Shown here one piece after another: positions 36,001-46,515 of a stretch of DNA of 64,000 nucleotides. The notes below the pieces were generated by a model. The model made no database searches. It was not told where the DNA came from and saw only the letters and a program-made list of their open reading frames with translations. Each line of letters opens with the position of its first letter. Position 1 is the stretch's first letter. The stretch lies in NCBI GenBank assembly GCA_021464415.1, contig CM038465.1, positions 19,065,839-19,129,838 on the forward strand, given 5' to 3'. The DNA comes from Lonicera japonica. Its lineage: Eukaryota; Streptophyta; Magnoliopsida; Dipsacales; Caprifoliaceae. Both the position numbers and the translations under genes were made by a program.

Positions 36001-36867
36001 TTAAATATAATTTTTTTACTTATTTTTAATATATTATTGATTTATTTTATCATATTAATGGATTTTTTTGAACTCTAATAAAATCATGATCATTTTATTT
36101 TCAATCTTGGTTAATATATTGTTGTTTTAGAGCATCTCACCACATCCCTTAACTTATTTTCCATCTTCTCATTCAAATTAATTTTTTTTCTTATCATTTT
36201 ACATGTTGCTGTCAAATGAGACCTTAAAATACTCTAGGATTTAAATTGATACAATTAGAACTTTGAGGTAAACAATAAAATTGATCCTAACTTCAGGGTT
36301 TATTTAATAATTTACCAATTTATTTTTTATCGTGAGGGAGAGTGTTGAAAAGTCATATTTGTATTATGTTACTTGGTATTAAATCACGTTCATTTTGTAA
36401 ATTCTGTTTAGTTATGAGTTACTATCGCCCATGTTTTGTATATAGTTAAATAAAAATCATATATGGCTCTCATTATTGAGCAAGAATTACAAAATTCCTT
36501 TGAACTCAAATTACATTTAATATGTATGATTCTAAAACATGGGATTTACTTACTTGACATGTTAACGGTTGAATAATACAAAAATCATAAATTTACACCG
36601 ACAAATATGATCCACGTTGCTTGCGAGTACATACATATAGTATTTTTTTTGTTTTGTTTCAACACATCGATGCAAGATTCGAATTAAAGACGTCCCGATA
36701 GTCGGGAGTGAGTTCTGACCACTAAGTAAATCCTAATGGTTACTTATAGTACATTTTGACTACATCATGTGTGTTCCAAAGAACAAATTAAAACAAGCTA
36801 TATATATACAGTGTATCATGCTAATATATATAGTTTTTTCTGTTTGTTTCTTTAACAATTATTTTCA
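33001..36867 (+). other. Rest of TNL-2 intron 1; decayed repeats only
   Basis: No gene. A T-rich block ending 'ccttagtgcctaagg…ctcaaaaaaaaa' at about 33300-33650 resembles the 3' tail of a LINE (weak). 34000-34570 is rich in 'ggtacagtacggtat/ataccat' words on both strands, with a run of about ten G near 34232. 35270-35480 resembles a MITE arm ('cactagaaatgggat'). 36147-36223 is one arm of the MITE also found at 43683-43987. Confidence 0.45.
36147..36223. mobile_element. Half MITE (right arm only)
   Basis: 'cttaacttattttccatctt' through 'catgttgctgtcaaatgaga' matches the right inverted arm of the MITE at 43683-43987. No left arm was found. Confidence 0.6.
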
Positions 36868-36899
36868 TTGATGGCTGACATGTCCTTTATAATCTACAG

Positions 36900-38070
36900 G
36901 CATGAAGCAAAATGTATCGATATTGTTGTCAAAGAGATTCGGAGTAAATTGCCACATACAATTTCAAGTGTAGAAGAGCCTCTAGTCGGAATGAAGTGTC
37001 GTATAGAAGAGGTAACTTCATTGTTGGATGCAGAGTCGAATGTTGTTCGCACTATTGGCATATGGGGATTGAGTGGAATAGGTAAAACAACTTTAGCAAG
37101 AGCCGTGTTTGATAAAATCTCACATCAGTTTGAAGTTGCCTATTTTCTTCATAACATTGGAGAAGTTTCAAAGAAGGATGGTCTCGAACGTTTGCAGGAG
37201 AAACTTCTTTCCAAAACCCTAATGGCAGATAACTTGCAGATAATGAATGTTTATGAAGGAATCAATATAAGCAAAAGCTTGCGCTTTAAATGTGTTCTTC
37301 TAGTTCTTGATGATGTCGATCATTTACACCAATTAGAAGTGTTAGCTGGAACGCATTGTTTGTTTGGTCCCCGGAGTAGAATTATCATAACAACAAGGGA
37401 TAGACATTTTCTTGTTGCACATGGAGTGGATGAAACATATGAGGCAAGATTATTAAATGATGGTGACGCTATTCAGCTATTCAATTTGAAGGCCTTTAAG
37501 AATATTTGTCCCACAGACGATTTCGTGGGCCTCTCAGATCAAGTAATACACTTAGCTGGTGGCCTTCCTTTAGCTCTAAAAGTTTTGGGTTCCACACTAT
37601 GTGGTGAAAACTTTGCTTTTTGGAAAGCTTCATTGGAAAAACTAAGGAAAGAAGGCCCAGATGGCGATATTCTTAAAAAACTTAAAATAAGTTTTGATGG
37701 TTTAGATAAAAATGTGCAAGAAACCTTCCTAGATATTGTATGTTTCTTCGAAGGACAGGAGAAAGAACATGTATCAAGAATACTTGACAGTTGTGATTTT
37801 TACTCGGATCATTCTATACCTGTTCTGGTTCATAGATCGTTGATATATGTTTCAAAACAAAATAGACTTTGCATGCACCAATTGATACGAGAAATGGGTT
37901 GGCATATTGATTGTGAGATTTGCCGACCCATTTCTCGTATCAATTGGTGCATGCAAAGTCTATTTTGTTTTGAAACATATATCAACGATCTATGAACCAG
38001 AACAGGTATAGAATGATCTAGAAGGTTATGGCTTACCGATGACATCGTACATGTATTAAAAAGCAGCACG
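36900..38070 (+). pseudogene. TNL-2 exon 2: NB-ARC domain, disrupted at the MHD motif
   Basis: Acceptor AG at 36898-36899; the first codon, split with exon 1, gives the family-typical NG-HEAKCI junction. Motifs in order: P-loop GIWGLSGIGKTTLA (37060-37100), kinase-2 VLLVLDDVD, RNBS-B SRIIITTRDRHF, GLPLALKVLGS, RNBS-D-like FLDIVCFF, then MHQLIREMG where MHDL is usual. The NB-ARC is the ADP/ATP switch of the receptor. Right after this motif comes an inverted copy of the preceding ~98 bp, giving a stop (TGA 37993-37995). Beyond the hairpin the original frame resumes with RLWLTDDIVHVLKSST to a GTGAG donor at 38071. The ancestral exon can be recognised on both sides, but this copy cannot encode it. 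Confidence 0.92.
37807..38018. repeat. Inverted duplication (hairpin) inside the NB-ARC exon
   Basis: Left arm 37807-37899 and right arm 37926-38018 are exact reverse complements over 93 bp. With one mismatch they extend to 37904 and 37921, i.e. 98-bp arms and a 16-nt spacer. The minus-strand 79-codon ORF over 37830-38069 is simply the mirror image of the TNL frame. Confidence 0.97.
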
Positions 38071-38203
38071 GTGAGAAGTTCTTTAACCTACAAGCTTCCA
38101 TCTTTCATTTGAACTGTAATTAAGAAGAAGTTATGTATGTGTATAACGTATATATTTGTTTAATTTGTTATTGATTATATATACTCTATTTCTTGGTTGT
38201 TAG

Positions 38204-38537
38204 GGGACAAAAAACATTGAAGCCATATTACTGCATCCCCAACGTGAACAGAAACACATAGAAATTGCAATCGAAGCCTTTAGAGAGATGCACAAACTAA
38301 GGCTACTGGAAGTTCATAATGTTTAGACTCCTTGAGTTCCTGAATATCTTCCGAGTCAGCTACGATGGCTTATTTGGGAAGAATTTCCTTCAGAATCTCT
38401 GCCACCAAGGTTTGAAGCAGACAATCTTGTTGGACTTCAATTGTATTGCAGCAGCATAGAACGACCTTGGAGGGGGAAGAAGGTAAACTTTGCGATTACA
38501 CTCGTTTAAAGAATTTCAGCCTACTAGTGGCTAAGAA
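38204..38537 (+). pseudogene. TNL-2 exon 3: NB-LRR linker and first LRR, broken
   Basis: Acceptor TTAG at 38200-38203, phase 0, giving GTKNIEAILLHPQ, typical of the TNL exon after the NB-ARC. It continues EAFREMHKLRLLEVHNV, then TAG at 38324-38326 and TGA at 38333-38335. Further on, LIWEEFPSESLPPRFEADNL and VGLQLYCSSIERPW are the usual LRR entry. The first LRRs stop at the MULE inserted after 38537; the remaining LRRs are absent from both sides. Confidence 0.85.
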
Positions 38538-40292
38538 GAGTTTTCGACACTTTAGTTCCTTAAAGTTTGCCCCAATTGTCACTTTCATCCTTAAACTTCA
38601 TTTTCTGAGTTTTCAAACCCCAATGTTTCCGCCGCGTTTCACTTTAGTCCTTCGCTCCACTTTCTGTTAAATAAATGGATGGAGCATGTTATGTTGGATG
38701 GGTATTTTAGTCTCTCTGCAATTAATTTTTCCCTCCAAAATGAATATGTTTGCTCCTTATTTTTTCCCTCAAAATGAATATGTTTGCTCCTTAAAATACT
38801 CAACTTAAGATAAAATTTTATACTAAATATTTAAGAACTCCAACCAAATGGACCATTTATTTAATTAAAGTGTTTATTTGAGACCTAGAAATTAATTAAA
38901 AAGAATAAATTGGCATATATGCTCTTTGATTAATATTGGCCTCGAGCTGAGCTTGCGTGACAATATAGATTAATGAACTGATTTATCAAAATTGTACAAG
39001 TTCCTCTTTTTAAAATTGATATTTCATTTATTTTTCTTTATACTTTCAATTATTAGTCACATTAATTAGAAATTATTTTTCTATTTTCTATTTTAATAAA
39101 ATAACTCTCTAGGAGTTTTAGAAATTTTGATGAAATTACTATTTTTTTTTATTTTCACAAAAGATGAACTGATAATTATATGACTTACTAATTAATAGAC
39201 ATGTCATAAAAATTTAGGATGACATGTTTTTAACTTGTCTAAGTAGAATTATGTTTTCGATTGAGTTGATACCGTGAATATGTAAACTTCGTGTTTTTTT
39301 TTTCTTCTAAAATTTTAGTTAATTGTGCTAATAAACATCCTTAAAAATATCGGTTGCTCTAGTAGATCTTTAATTAATTATGGTTCTTTATAAGAGAACT
39401 TGGAAACAGGAGCCCAAATAATTCTATAGAACTGTACTCCAATTTCAGCATTTGTAGATTTATATGTTAATCAAACTCTTTATGTGTTGTGGTGGGTAGA
39501 AAATGTTGAGGTTATTTCTTCATAATATGTTTGGTGCAACTACTGACGATGTTGTGTACAATGGTTTTTTGGAAATAAATTCAGTTTATTTATATTATTG
39601 GATGTCCGTGGATTTTGTTTTAGAATTTTTGTGGGATGAATATTAATAGTCCCTTTTCGAAGGCTAATGAAATACATGATAAGGTTTCTAGTGGAATTAG
39701 GTTTCTAAATTTGAAAACCACCATTTGTGGTTTACTTTGTATATAGAGCTATTCTTCTAAACACTTGTATATAGAACCATTTTTATTTGTATGTGACATG
39801 TATATTAATTAGTAAGTCATATAATTATCAGTTCATCTTTTGTGAAAATAAAAAAAAAATAGTAATTTCATCAAAAATAGTAATTTTGACAATTTTAAAA
39901 ATAAATGAAATATATGCGAATTTATTCTTTTTAATAAATTGCTAGGTCTCAAATAAACACTTTAATTAAATAAATGGTCCATTTGGTTGGAGTTCTTAAA
40001 TATTTAGTTTAAAATTTTATCTTAAGTTGAGTTTTTAAGGAGCAAACATATTCATTTTGGATAGAAAAAATAAGGAGCAAACATATTCATTTTGGAGGGA
40101 AAAATTAATGACAAATGGACCAAAATACCCATCCAACATAACATGCTCCGTCCATTTATTTAACGGAAAGTGGAGTGAAGGACTAAAGTGAAGCGCGGCG
40201 GAAACATTGGGGTGTGGAAACTCGGAAAATGAAGTTTAAGGACGAAAGTGACAATTGGGGTAAACTTCAAGATACTAATGTGTCGAAAACTC
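38538..40292. mobile_element. Non-autonomous Mutator-like element with very long inverted ends
   Basis: 1,755 bp, starting GAGTTTTCGACAC and ending GTGTCGAAAACTC. It is flanked by a perfect 9-bp duplication GGCTAAGAA at 38529-38537 and 40293-40301, which is diagnostic for Mutator-like elements. The inverted arms run inward to about 39205 on the left (~670 bp) and about 39780 on the right (~515 bp), with indels; the loop is about 570 bp. No transposase. Transcripts through it could fold into a long hairpin. Confidence 0.92.
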
Positions 40293-40420
40293 GGCTAAGA
40301 ATTAAATTCGTTACAATTTAATACATTGATTATTTGAATATGTAACAATAAGAAACTCTACCATGAATTTTGCTAAGTAATAAGTACTAACTAACGGCCG
40401 GCTTGATTATCTTGGTACAG

Positions 40421-40917
40421 AGAAGTCGGGTTGAGACGAGGTTGCTAAGCATTTTACTTCCAGGAAGAGAAATTCCAGAGTGGTTCTGCAAGCAGACTAC
40501 GGGGACTTCAATTTTATTGAAGCTTCCTCCAAGTTGGTCTCATGATAATTTCATGGGATATGGATTTTGTGTAGCCTTTTACCCAACACACAGAGCAGTT
40601 TCCGGCAGACAAAAAAACGTCATAGGTGTTCTGGCGGAAATCACTGCAGAAGAACATGTAGTAATCGTGAATACCGTCTCAGTGTACTTCCAGACTATAT
40701 AACAAGGAAAAACCAAAATATTGGCATGGAGCATGTGTGTCTGGTCTACCTGCCTTGTTTTCGGGACCGGAATGATTGGTGTGAAATTGAGGTTTCGATT
40801 AAAAATTTAAGCCCAAACACTGTTGTGGTGACAGAATGGGGAATGGGTCTAGTTCTTAAGTTCCAAGGGGTATATATCGAACCATATGATAAGGACGATG
40901 ATGTTGTGATTTGATGG
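40421..40917 (+). pseudogene. TNL-2 C-JID exon, frameshifted
   Basis: Same acceptor as TNL-1 (GGTACAG/). PGREIPEWFCKQTTGTSILL opens the domain in one frame from 40421. Near 40640 a 2-bp insertion relative to TNL-1 shifts the frame; the first frame stops at 40700-40702, and the rest (NDWCEIEVSIKN... to YIEPYDKDDDVVI, stop at 40912-40914) is in another frame. No LRRs separate it from exon 3: the MULE and ~120 bp of intron are all that lie between. Confidence 0.88.
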
Positions 40918-41695
40918 TACAACATATATATATACAAGCAGCAGATTCATGTCAGGTTAGTTTTTATCAACATAATAATAATTCTTCTAGCTTTCTCGTT
41001 TGCAGAATTCATGATCACACTCTTTAATATAGCTCCACTTCATTTTATTTTCTATTTTTAAACAAAAATTTTAAGCTAAATTTACATTAAATAAAATAGT
41101 ATAAGACTATAAGTTTATAACTCTATATATTTTTATATTAGTATGAGTATTCTAGATAAATTTAAACTCTACCTTATTTGGTTAAAATAATTAAACAAGT
41201 TAGAATTTGCATTAAATTATGTGTTATGTACAAGACTTCTATATAACTTGATGACAAACATCCCAAGAAAAAGGATATTTAATAGATGGTATTAAAATTA
41301 CAAGGTTTTTAGGCCTATAAAAAAAATCAAATGAATTTTACACTTGATAATATGTTTTGTTTATTTTTTATTTTTTATTTATTTTTATTTCTAACCATGG
41401 GTATCGAGGCCCCACCCCTACTAATCCCATGAGGCTCTGGTTGCTCGACTGTTCGACTGGGAGACGCCCCCAGTGGCCCAAGAAATGTTTCATGTAGTGG
41501 GGAATCGAACTTGAAACCGTGCGCCTACCCAGACAGTCCCAAGTTCGCCCTTACTGTTGTGGGGTTCCTTGGGTTTTTGTTATTATTTTTATTTCATACT
41601 AATTATTCAATTCTTAATTATACATATTTATTAATGGATTTCATAACATTTTTCGAGCACTAAAATCACGTGCAACGCAGGTTCACAAAAACTAG
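40918..41695 (+). other. Paralogue of TNL-1 downstream DNA, ending in a Helitron 3' terminus
   Basis: Collinear with 1070-2352, but it lacks the MITE and about 200 bp at the proposed Helitron 5' end. It ends CACGTGCAACGCAGG...CTAG at 41692-41695; the second half of the terminal hairpin is degraded here. It contains a SINE-like insertion (41370-41577) that is absent from the first copy. Confidence 0.65.
41370..41577 (-). mobile_element. SINE-like insertion
   Basis: About 205 bp absent from the paralogous site near 2230-2250. On the minus strand it has AAGTTCGATTCCCC, close to the Pol III B-box, and an A-box-like GGGCGAACTTGG about 40 bp before it, and it ends in an A-rich tail. Flanking 'ttattatttttattt'-like copies look like a target duplication. 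The family was not identified. Confidence 0.5.
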
Positions 41696-41707
41696 GGTAT
41701 ATATATA

Positions 41708-42690
41708 AGTTGAATTGTATAAGAGAAAATAAATAAAGAGAAAACAGATAATATGACAATAAACCCTAAGATAACAATAAAGGAAAGAAAACGAAAGGAA
41801 ATAAATAATTAAGGAAAAACTCCATAAATAAAATACCATATATGGTATGTTTTGGCCAGGACAAAATAAACAATAACATAACTAATATAAATGCCATAAA
41901 TAAAATTTACTCCTCAAATAATATAATATTGTTTTCGAATACTCCCCCTTAAGTTAGAACATGTTAAACAAAATGACCAACATGAAACAAATTAAAGCTA
42001 GAAACACGACCACTGAGTAGATTACCATATCCATGTTGCCAATCATCATCAAAAGCCGTCTACACCTAAAACCACAGCCATATAAATTAGCACCACATAC
42101 TAGTGTACTTTTAAACACCACACAACGAGTACTTCATCATCCATCACACGTCTACTAAGCTGCATCATCACTCCAAATATACCATAACGGAATTCTATAA
42201 CTAGGTTTTTATTTATTTATTTATTTAACCTTTTGGAGAAGTAGCAAACATGAACAACCGACCACCAAACCAAGAACACATCAAGACGAAAAATGCAATT
42301 GTTCATGCATTGTAGTAAAGTACTGTTCACCGAACTACCCAACAACACTATTCACCAAGGTAGAAGACGAAACTATGTATGTATATAACAAAAAGAAGAG
42401 TCTCATCCGGTGGACAACAACGTGGGTCGCCCGCAAGCGGAAGATGAAGATTTTTTTTAGAATGCTCTAATACCAAGTTGAATTGTATATAAGAAAATAA
42501 ATAAAGAAAAAAGAGATAATATGAGAGTTGTATTAATAATTGTATTGATAATTGTATGATTACAGAGACTCCCAAAGTGGGTATATATATAATTCAAACT
42601 AAACCGTACGATAACAATAAAAGAAAGAAAAGTAATTGATATAAATAAGGAAAGACTCCATAAATAAAATAATCTATCTATGGTATAAAT
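41708..42690 (-). mobile_element. Copia-type remnant with two LTRs and only ~535 bp between
   Basis: Minus strand. The 3' LTR is about 41708-41940, ending at a polypurine tract (reverse complement of ACTCCCCCTTAAG at 41941). The 5' LTR is about 42476-42690, followed by a PBS (TGGTATTAGAGC, forward GCTCTAATACCA at 42464-42475). The interior (41954-42463) is non-coding, so the element is either internally deleted or of TRIM/LARD type. It is the same family as 2365-2940. Confidence 0.7.
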
Positions 42691-42934
42691 ATGTGTGTAT
42701 GCTATGTCACTACAAATTAAGGGAGTTGGTTTTATGTACTAAAAATGTATAATTAAAAGCATCCACAATAATGGCCAATGTATGTTAAGTGGGACAAAGA
42801 TCATACCTTGTGCATTCCTCACAATGATTCAGCATTAAAATGAGCGAGCGAGAGATCGATGTACCACGGCCTATGGAAGAGAAATGGACAACATATATCC
42901 CTCTAGCATACACAAAATGGACAAAACAAAAAAG

Positions 42935-43093
42935 GATTAACTATATTTTAGTACATCGTACTGTCACCGAAATTCCATTCGATACAATAAAGTTCTTTTT
43001 TTTCAAAAATAACATTATACTTTCTGTTTGGTTTCAAAAATCCCTTATGTTAATACATCATACAAACTCCGTCAATTGAAATCTGATATGGCA
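42935..43093. repeat. Left terminal inverted repeat of the large MULE
   Basis: Reverse-complement match to 51396-51552, including GTACATCGTACTGTCACCGA and ACAAACTCCGTCAATTGAAA. TIRs of 100 bp or more are usual for Mutator-like elements and bind the transposase. Confidence 0.9.
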
Positions 43094-43364
43094 GTCAACG
43101 CAACAACCACCTAGCAAATGAATTGAGCGAAGCACATCTTTGGTTCTTTAAAAATCCCTAAGCTCCTCCCTATGAAACTCCTCCCTTCTTTACACCTACT
43201 TCTTCATTTGAACAAAATCTCCATTGGAAGATGTCGATCAGCAGGAGCAAGGGTTTTCCGTACTCTCCGATGAAAGCACTCATTCCACCTGGAACAGATG
43301 TATATGAATATGCCGAAACATGTAATTTTTTTGGGTATAAATTTATGAACTTTATTTGTTTATT

Positions 43365-43530
43365 ATGAAATGGGTTTAGCAATTTTGTTATTATGAAATG
43401 GGTTTAGCATTTTGTTTATTATGAAATGGGTTTAGCAATTTTCTCAACATGAAATGGGTTTAGTAATTATGATCTATTATGAAATGGGTTTAGTAATTAT
43501 GATCTATTATGAAATGGGTTTAGTAATTAT
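43365..43530 (+). repeat. ~29-bp minisatellite in the GRF gene intron
   Basis: Six units of 'tattatgaaatgggtttag' plus a variable 'caattttgtt' or 'taattatgatc' tail. The last three are near-identical. Confidence 0.9.
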
Positions 43531-43682
43531 GAATTGTTATGATTAATTTTGTAGCCTACCCTAGAATACTCAGTGAACTCTTATGTTTCCTGCCATTATG
43601 GTGATCCAACTGCACTCCAAATGGCTTAGACTGTAAAGAATCCAGGTAGGAGGTTTTATGGGTGCCACAATTTCAAGACTAA

Positions 43683-43987
43683 AGCTCCGTTTGATAGCAA
43701 CATAAAAAATGAAAAGAAAAATAACTAATTTAGATGAGAAGATGGAAAATAAGTTGAGGTATGTGGTGAGATTAACTTACTTTTTTCTTTTTTCCATGAC
43801 AAAATTTTCTTTGGGTGATGGTGGAGAAATTTTTTCCACAAGATATTAAAGGGGATGGGGGACATATACTCACAAAAATGAGTACGAGATGGAGAGTATC
43901 TCAACATATGCCTCAACTTATTTTCCATCTTTTCACTCAAATTAATTATTTTTACTTTTATTTTCCATGTTGCTGTCAAACGGAACC
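43683..43987. mobile_element. MITE (TAA target duplication) inside the GRF finger
   Basis: 305 bp, ends AGCTCCGTTTGATAGCAACAT-like and GTTGCTGTCAAACGGAACC, inverted over ~75 bp, flanked by TAA at 43680-43682 and 43988-43990 (PIF/Harbinger type). The codons on either side would be continuous and in frame without it. A solo arm of the same family is at 36147-36223. Confidence 0.88.
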
Positions 43988-44638
43988 TAAAAGTTGTGGG
44001 TATTTTCAGTGGGTTGACAAGGGAATGAGGCCATGTGAAAGGGTGTATGACTTTTATGTCAAGATCCAAGTGCAGAAAGGAGAAATTGAGAAGCTAATGA
44101 AAGTTGCAAACTTTGAAGAATTCAAGAATTTTGGTCCAAGGAAGGAGATTGATAAGCTTAAAATGCAGTTGAAGTTGGAGCAGAAAAATAATGGTGCTGT
44201 TGGGATAAGTCAGAGATGGATTTGGGTGATTGGTGTGTTTGTTATGCTTTTGGCTGTGATAAAGTTCTTCTAGGTGTAACCATCAATATTGTATGGTATT
44301 TTGTATGTATGTAAGAAGTATTGTATGGGATTTCGTATGGTATTTTAACAATCTTTTGTATTTGTTCAAATTATATAAGAACCATTTAATATGGTATTTT
44401 ATATATGGCTAATGGTTGTGATAAACTTTGTTGTGGTATTTTATATAATAGTTTGGATTATGTGAGAACCATAATCATTGATTAAAAAAGAAACTATAAA
44501 AAATTGAACAATCCATTGGCAGTAGAAATGAACTATAAACATTAAACTCCCAGTAGAAATTAAACACTGCAAGTAGAAATTAAACCAATCCATTGAACAA
44601 TTATCAGTGAGAACCGTTACATTGAACAATTAGCATCC

Positions 44639-44800
44639 AAAAATGGGCATTCATTGCCACTACATCCATCATTTTAATATCATCCAAAAAATGGGCATTC
44701 ACTGCCACTACATCTATCATTCTAATATCATCAAAAAAATAGGCATTCACTGCCACTACATCCATTATACTAATATCATCCAAAAAATAGTATCCATAAG
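44639..44800. repeat. ~54-bp tandem repeat, three units
   Basis: 'gggcattcactgccactaca' + 'tccatcat…taatatcatccaaaaaat' repeated three times, between the GRF gene and the 3' end of the transposase gene. Confidence 0.8.
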
Positions 44801-44820
44801 CTAACGAAAGTTACATGACA

Positions 44821-46510
44821 CTACTTACACATACTACCCCTTTTCACCCCCAAAGTTTTTGAGCTTGGCTGAGATTTTGTTACTGGCGGAGACTTTGTTG
44901 GAGTCTTTGATCTAGTGTTGTTGGCCACACTCTTATTCAAATTTGTACTTGGCTGTGAAGTCCCACTAATGTTCTTGCCCCTTGCCCTCTTGTTTGGAGA
45001 TGAGGATGACATTGCATGAACCCCACTATTGAGTATAAATGGTGCTCCATTTTACCTCGGCAACTGAGAATGCAAGTAGTTTGCAAATTTCACTTAGTTC
45101 AATTAAAAACATTTTTAATTATACAATTTAGGGCTGATCCAGATAATGACAATCTCAATATGTCACTTACTCAGCCCTGAAACTGGATCCAGTTTCAGGA
45201 TTGATGTACAAACCATTTCCAACTGGCATGTTTTTGTCCTCTTTCTTTTCACCTTTATAACATAAATGACATAAATCATCCATTGATTTAAGATAAATGA
45301 AAATTTAACAAGCAATCATATCCAAACACTTACACGCAGTTTCATTGGTTCTTTCGCTTTTCCTTTTCCTTTTGAAGTAGTTGCTTCTTTTCCTTTTCCC
45401 TTTCCCTTTGAAGTAGTTTTCTTCACCTGACATAAATGGCAGTTCATGTTAAAAGCGCAGTTTACATAATTATAAGTATAAAATAAAAATAGTATACATT
45501 CAACACTTACATTGGGTGGTCCCCCTGCATGTTTTCTTGTTATGACCATATTCTCCATAGTTTGAGCACTTCATTTGCCTCCTTCTATTAATCTTAGCTG
45601 GATTTTTCCTTTTTGCCTCATGCAGCTCCCTAATCCTTTGTTTCTTGGGCCTTCCTAGCATTCTTCTATGTCTTGATGTAAGAACTTGTCATATAGGGTT
45701 TCCTCCACAATTTATCCCCATTCAGTGCTTTCAAGTAATTGCCATAAACATTCTTTGTAACATCAACCTTGTAGTACTTAGACATATAAGTCATAGGGTC
45801 CTCCTTCCTATAATATATGGCAGAAATAGAATGTGGACAAGAAATGCCACTTATCTCCTAATGCCTACAATTGCATGTGAGAGTTTTGAAATCCACCACA
45901 TATCCATCATCACCATTTTTCACCTCAAACTCATTATCACCATTATAAGTAGGAGCCTAAAACCTATGCTACATTTTGTTATACTCTAGTTTCTCTGCTG
46001 CCTTGGGACATAATTCCCCTTCCCATTTTGCAATATGTTCCCTTTTCTTATTCATCCTAACCATTATCGATAGCCTGATTTCTTTAAGCATTGATATTAA
46101 TGGTTTCTCTCTAGCCTTAACTATCATCCCCTTGAAAGTCTCACACATATTTTTCTCAACAGCATCATAACAACTATTACTACTGGAGTAAGCCCTTGCA
46201 TATCTGGTTAGGTCTTGATCCATTCAGTATTTATGGGCATTGGTCGAAATTGCCTGAATTTCAACCATTACATTATGAAACTCTTCAGGAGTGCCACTCT
46301 TACATGCTTGCAAAAACAAGGCTTTCAATTCCCCCCTTCAAGTAGGAATCTTTCTTAAATTGGCATATATATGCCTACAACAACATCTATTCTCTGCCAT
46401 TGGTAGCAAATGCCTAATAGAGTGTACAAGCCCTTTTCGCTGATCAGTCATGATTGTCAAACCTTTACCCTCACCAAGATTTAGATCAGTTTTCAATAAG
46501 TCAAGAAACC
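44821..46510 (-). pseudogene. MURA-like transposase gene, C-terminal half
   Basis: Minus strand. Just inside the nested LTR is WFLDLLKTDLNLGEGKGLTI then MTDQRKGLVHSIRHLLP; the TDQ Asp is in the position of the second catalytic Asp of the MULE DDE core. RHIYANLRK follows, then ARAYSSSNSCYDAVEKNMCE (about 46180) and a SWIM-type zinc finger (LTCNCRH and ISCPHSISAIYY near 45850). After that is a degenerate CCHC knuckle CSNYGEYGHNKKTC near 45570, where Tyr replaces the second Cys, then a Lys/Ser-rich tail to about 44821. Several stops and frame changes. The protein would bind the TIRs and cut and paste the element. Confidence 0.85.
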
Positions 46511-46515
46511 AATCC

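Larger units (their letters stand above)
43230..44273 (+). pseudogene. GRF-type zinc-finger protein gene carried by the MULE, broken
   Basis: A likely first exon at 43230 reads MSISRSKGFPYSPMKALI to about 43320. The second part (after an AG near 43554) has the GRF finger: CHYGDPTALQMA, a TAG stop, NPGRRFYGCHNFK, then a MITE, then SCGYFQWVDKGMRPCE. It continues into a Lys/Glu-rich helix (EKLMKVANFEEFKNF; KLKMQLKLEQK) and a C-terminal hydrophobic segment WIWVIGVFVMLLAVIKFF, stop at 44271-44273. Finger, coiled coil and C-terminal membrane anchor are the usual layout of small plant GRF proteins. GRF fingers bind single-stranded nucleic acid in other proteins; the role here is unknown. Damage: the second zinc ligand is Tyr where Cys is expected, a stop stands where Trp is usual, and there is the MITE. 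Confidence 0.8.

Noticed and set aside
37830..38069. 79-codon minus-strand ORF resembling a TNL
   Set aside because: It is the mirror image of the NB-ARC frame created by the inverted duplication.
45645..46170. Plus-strand ORFs of 114 and 64 codons
   Set aside because: Antisense shadows of the transposase pseudogene, whose minus-strand reading has SWIM-finger and MULE motifs.
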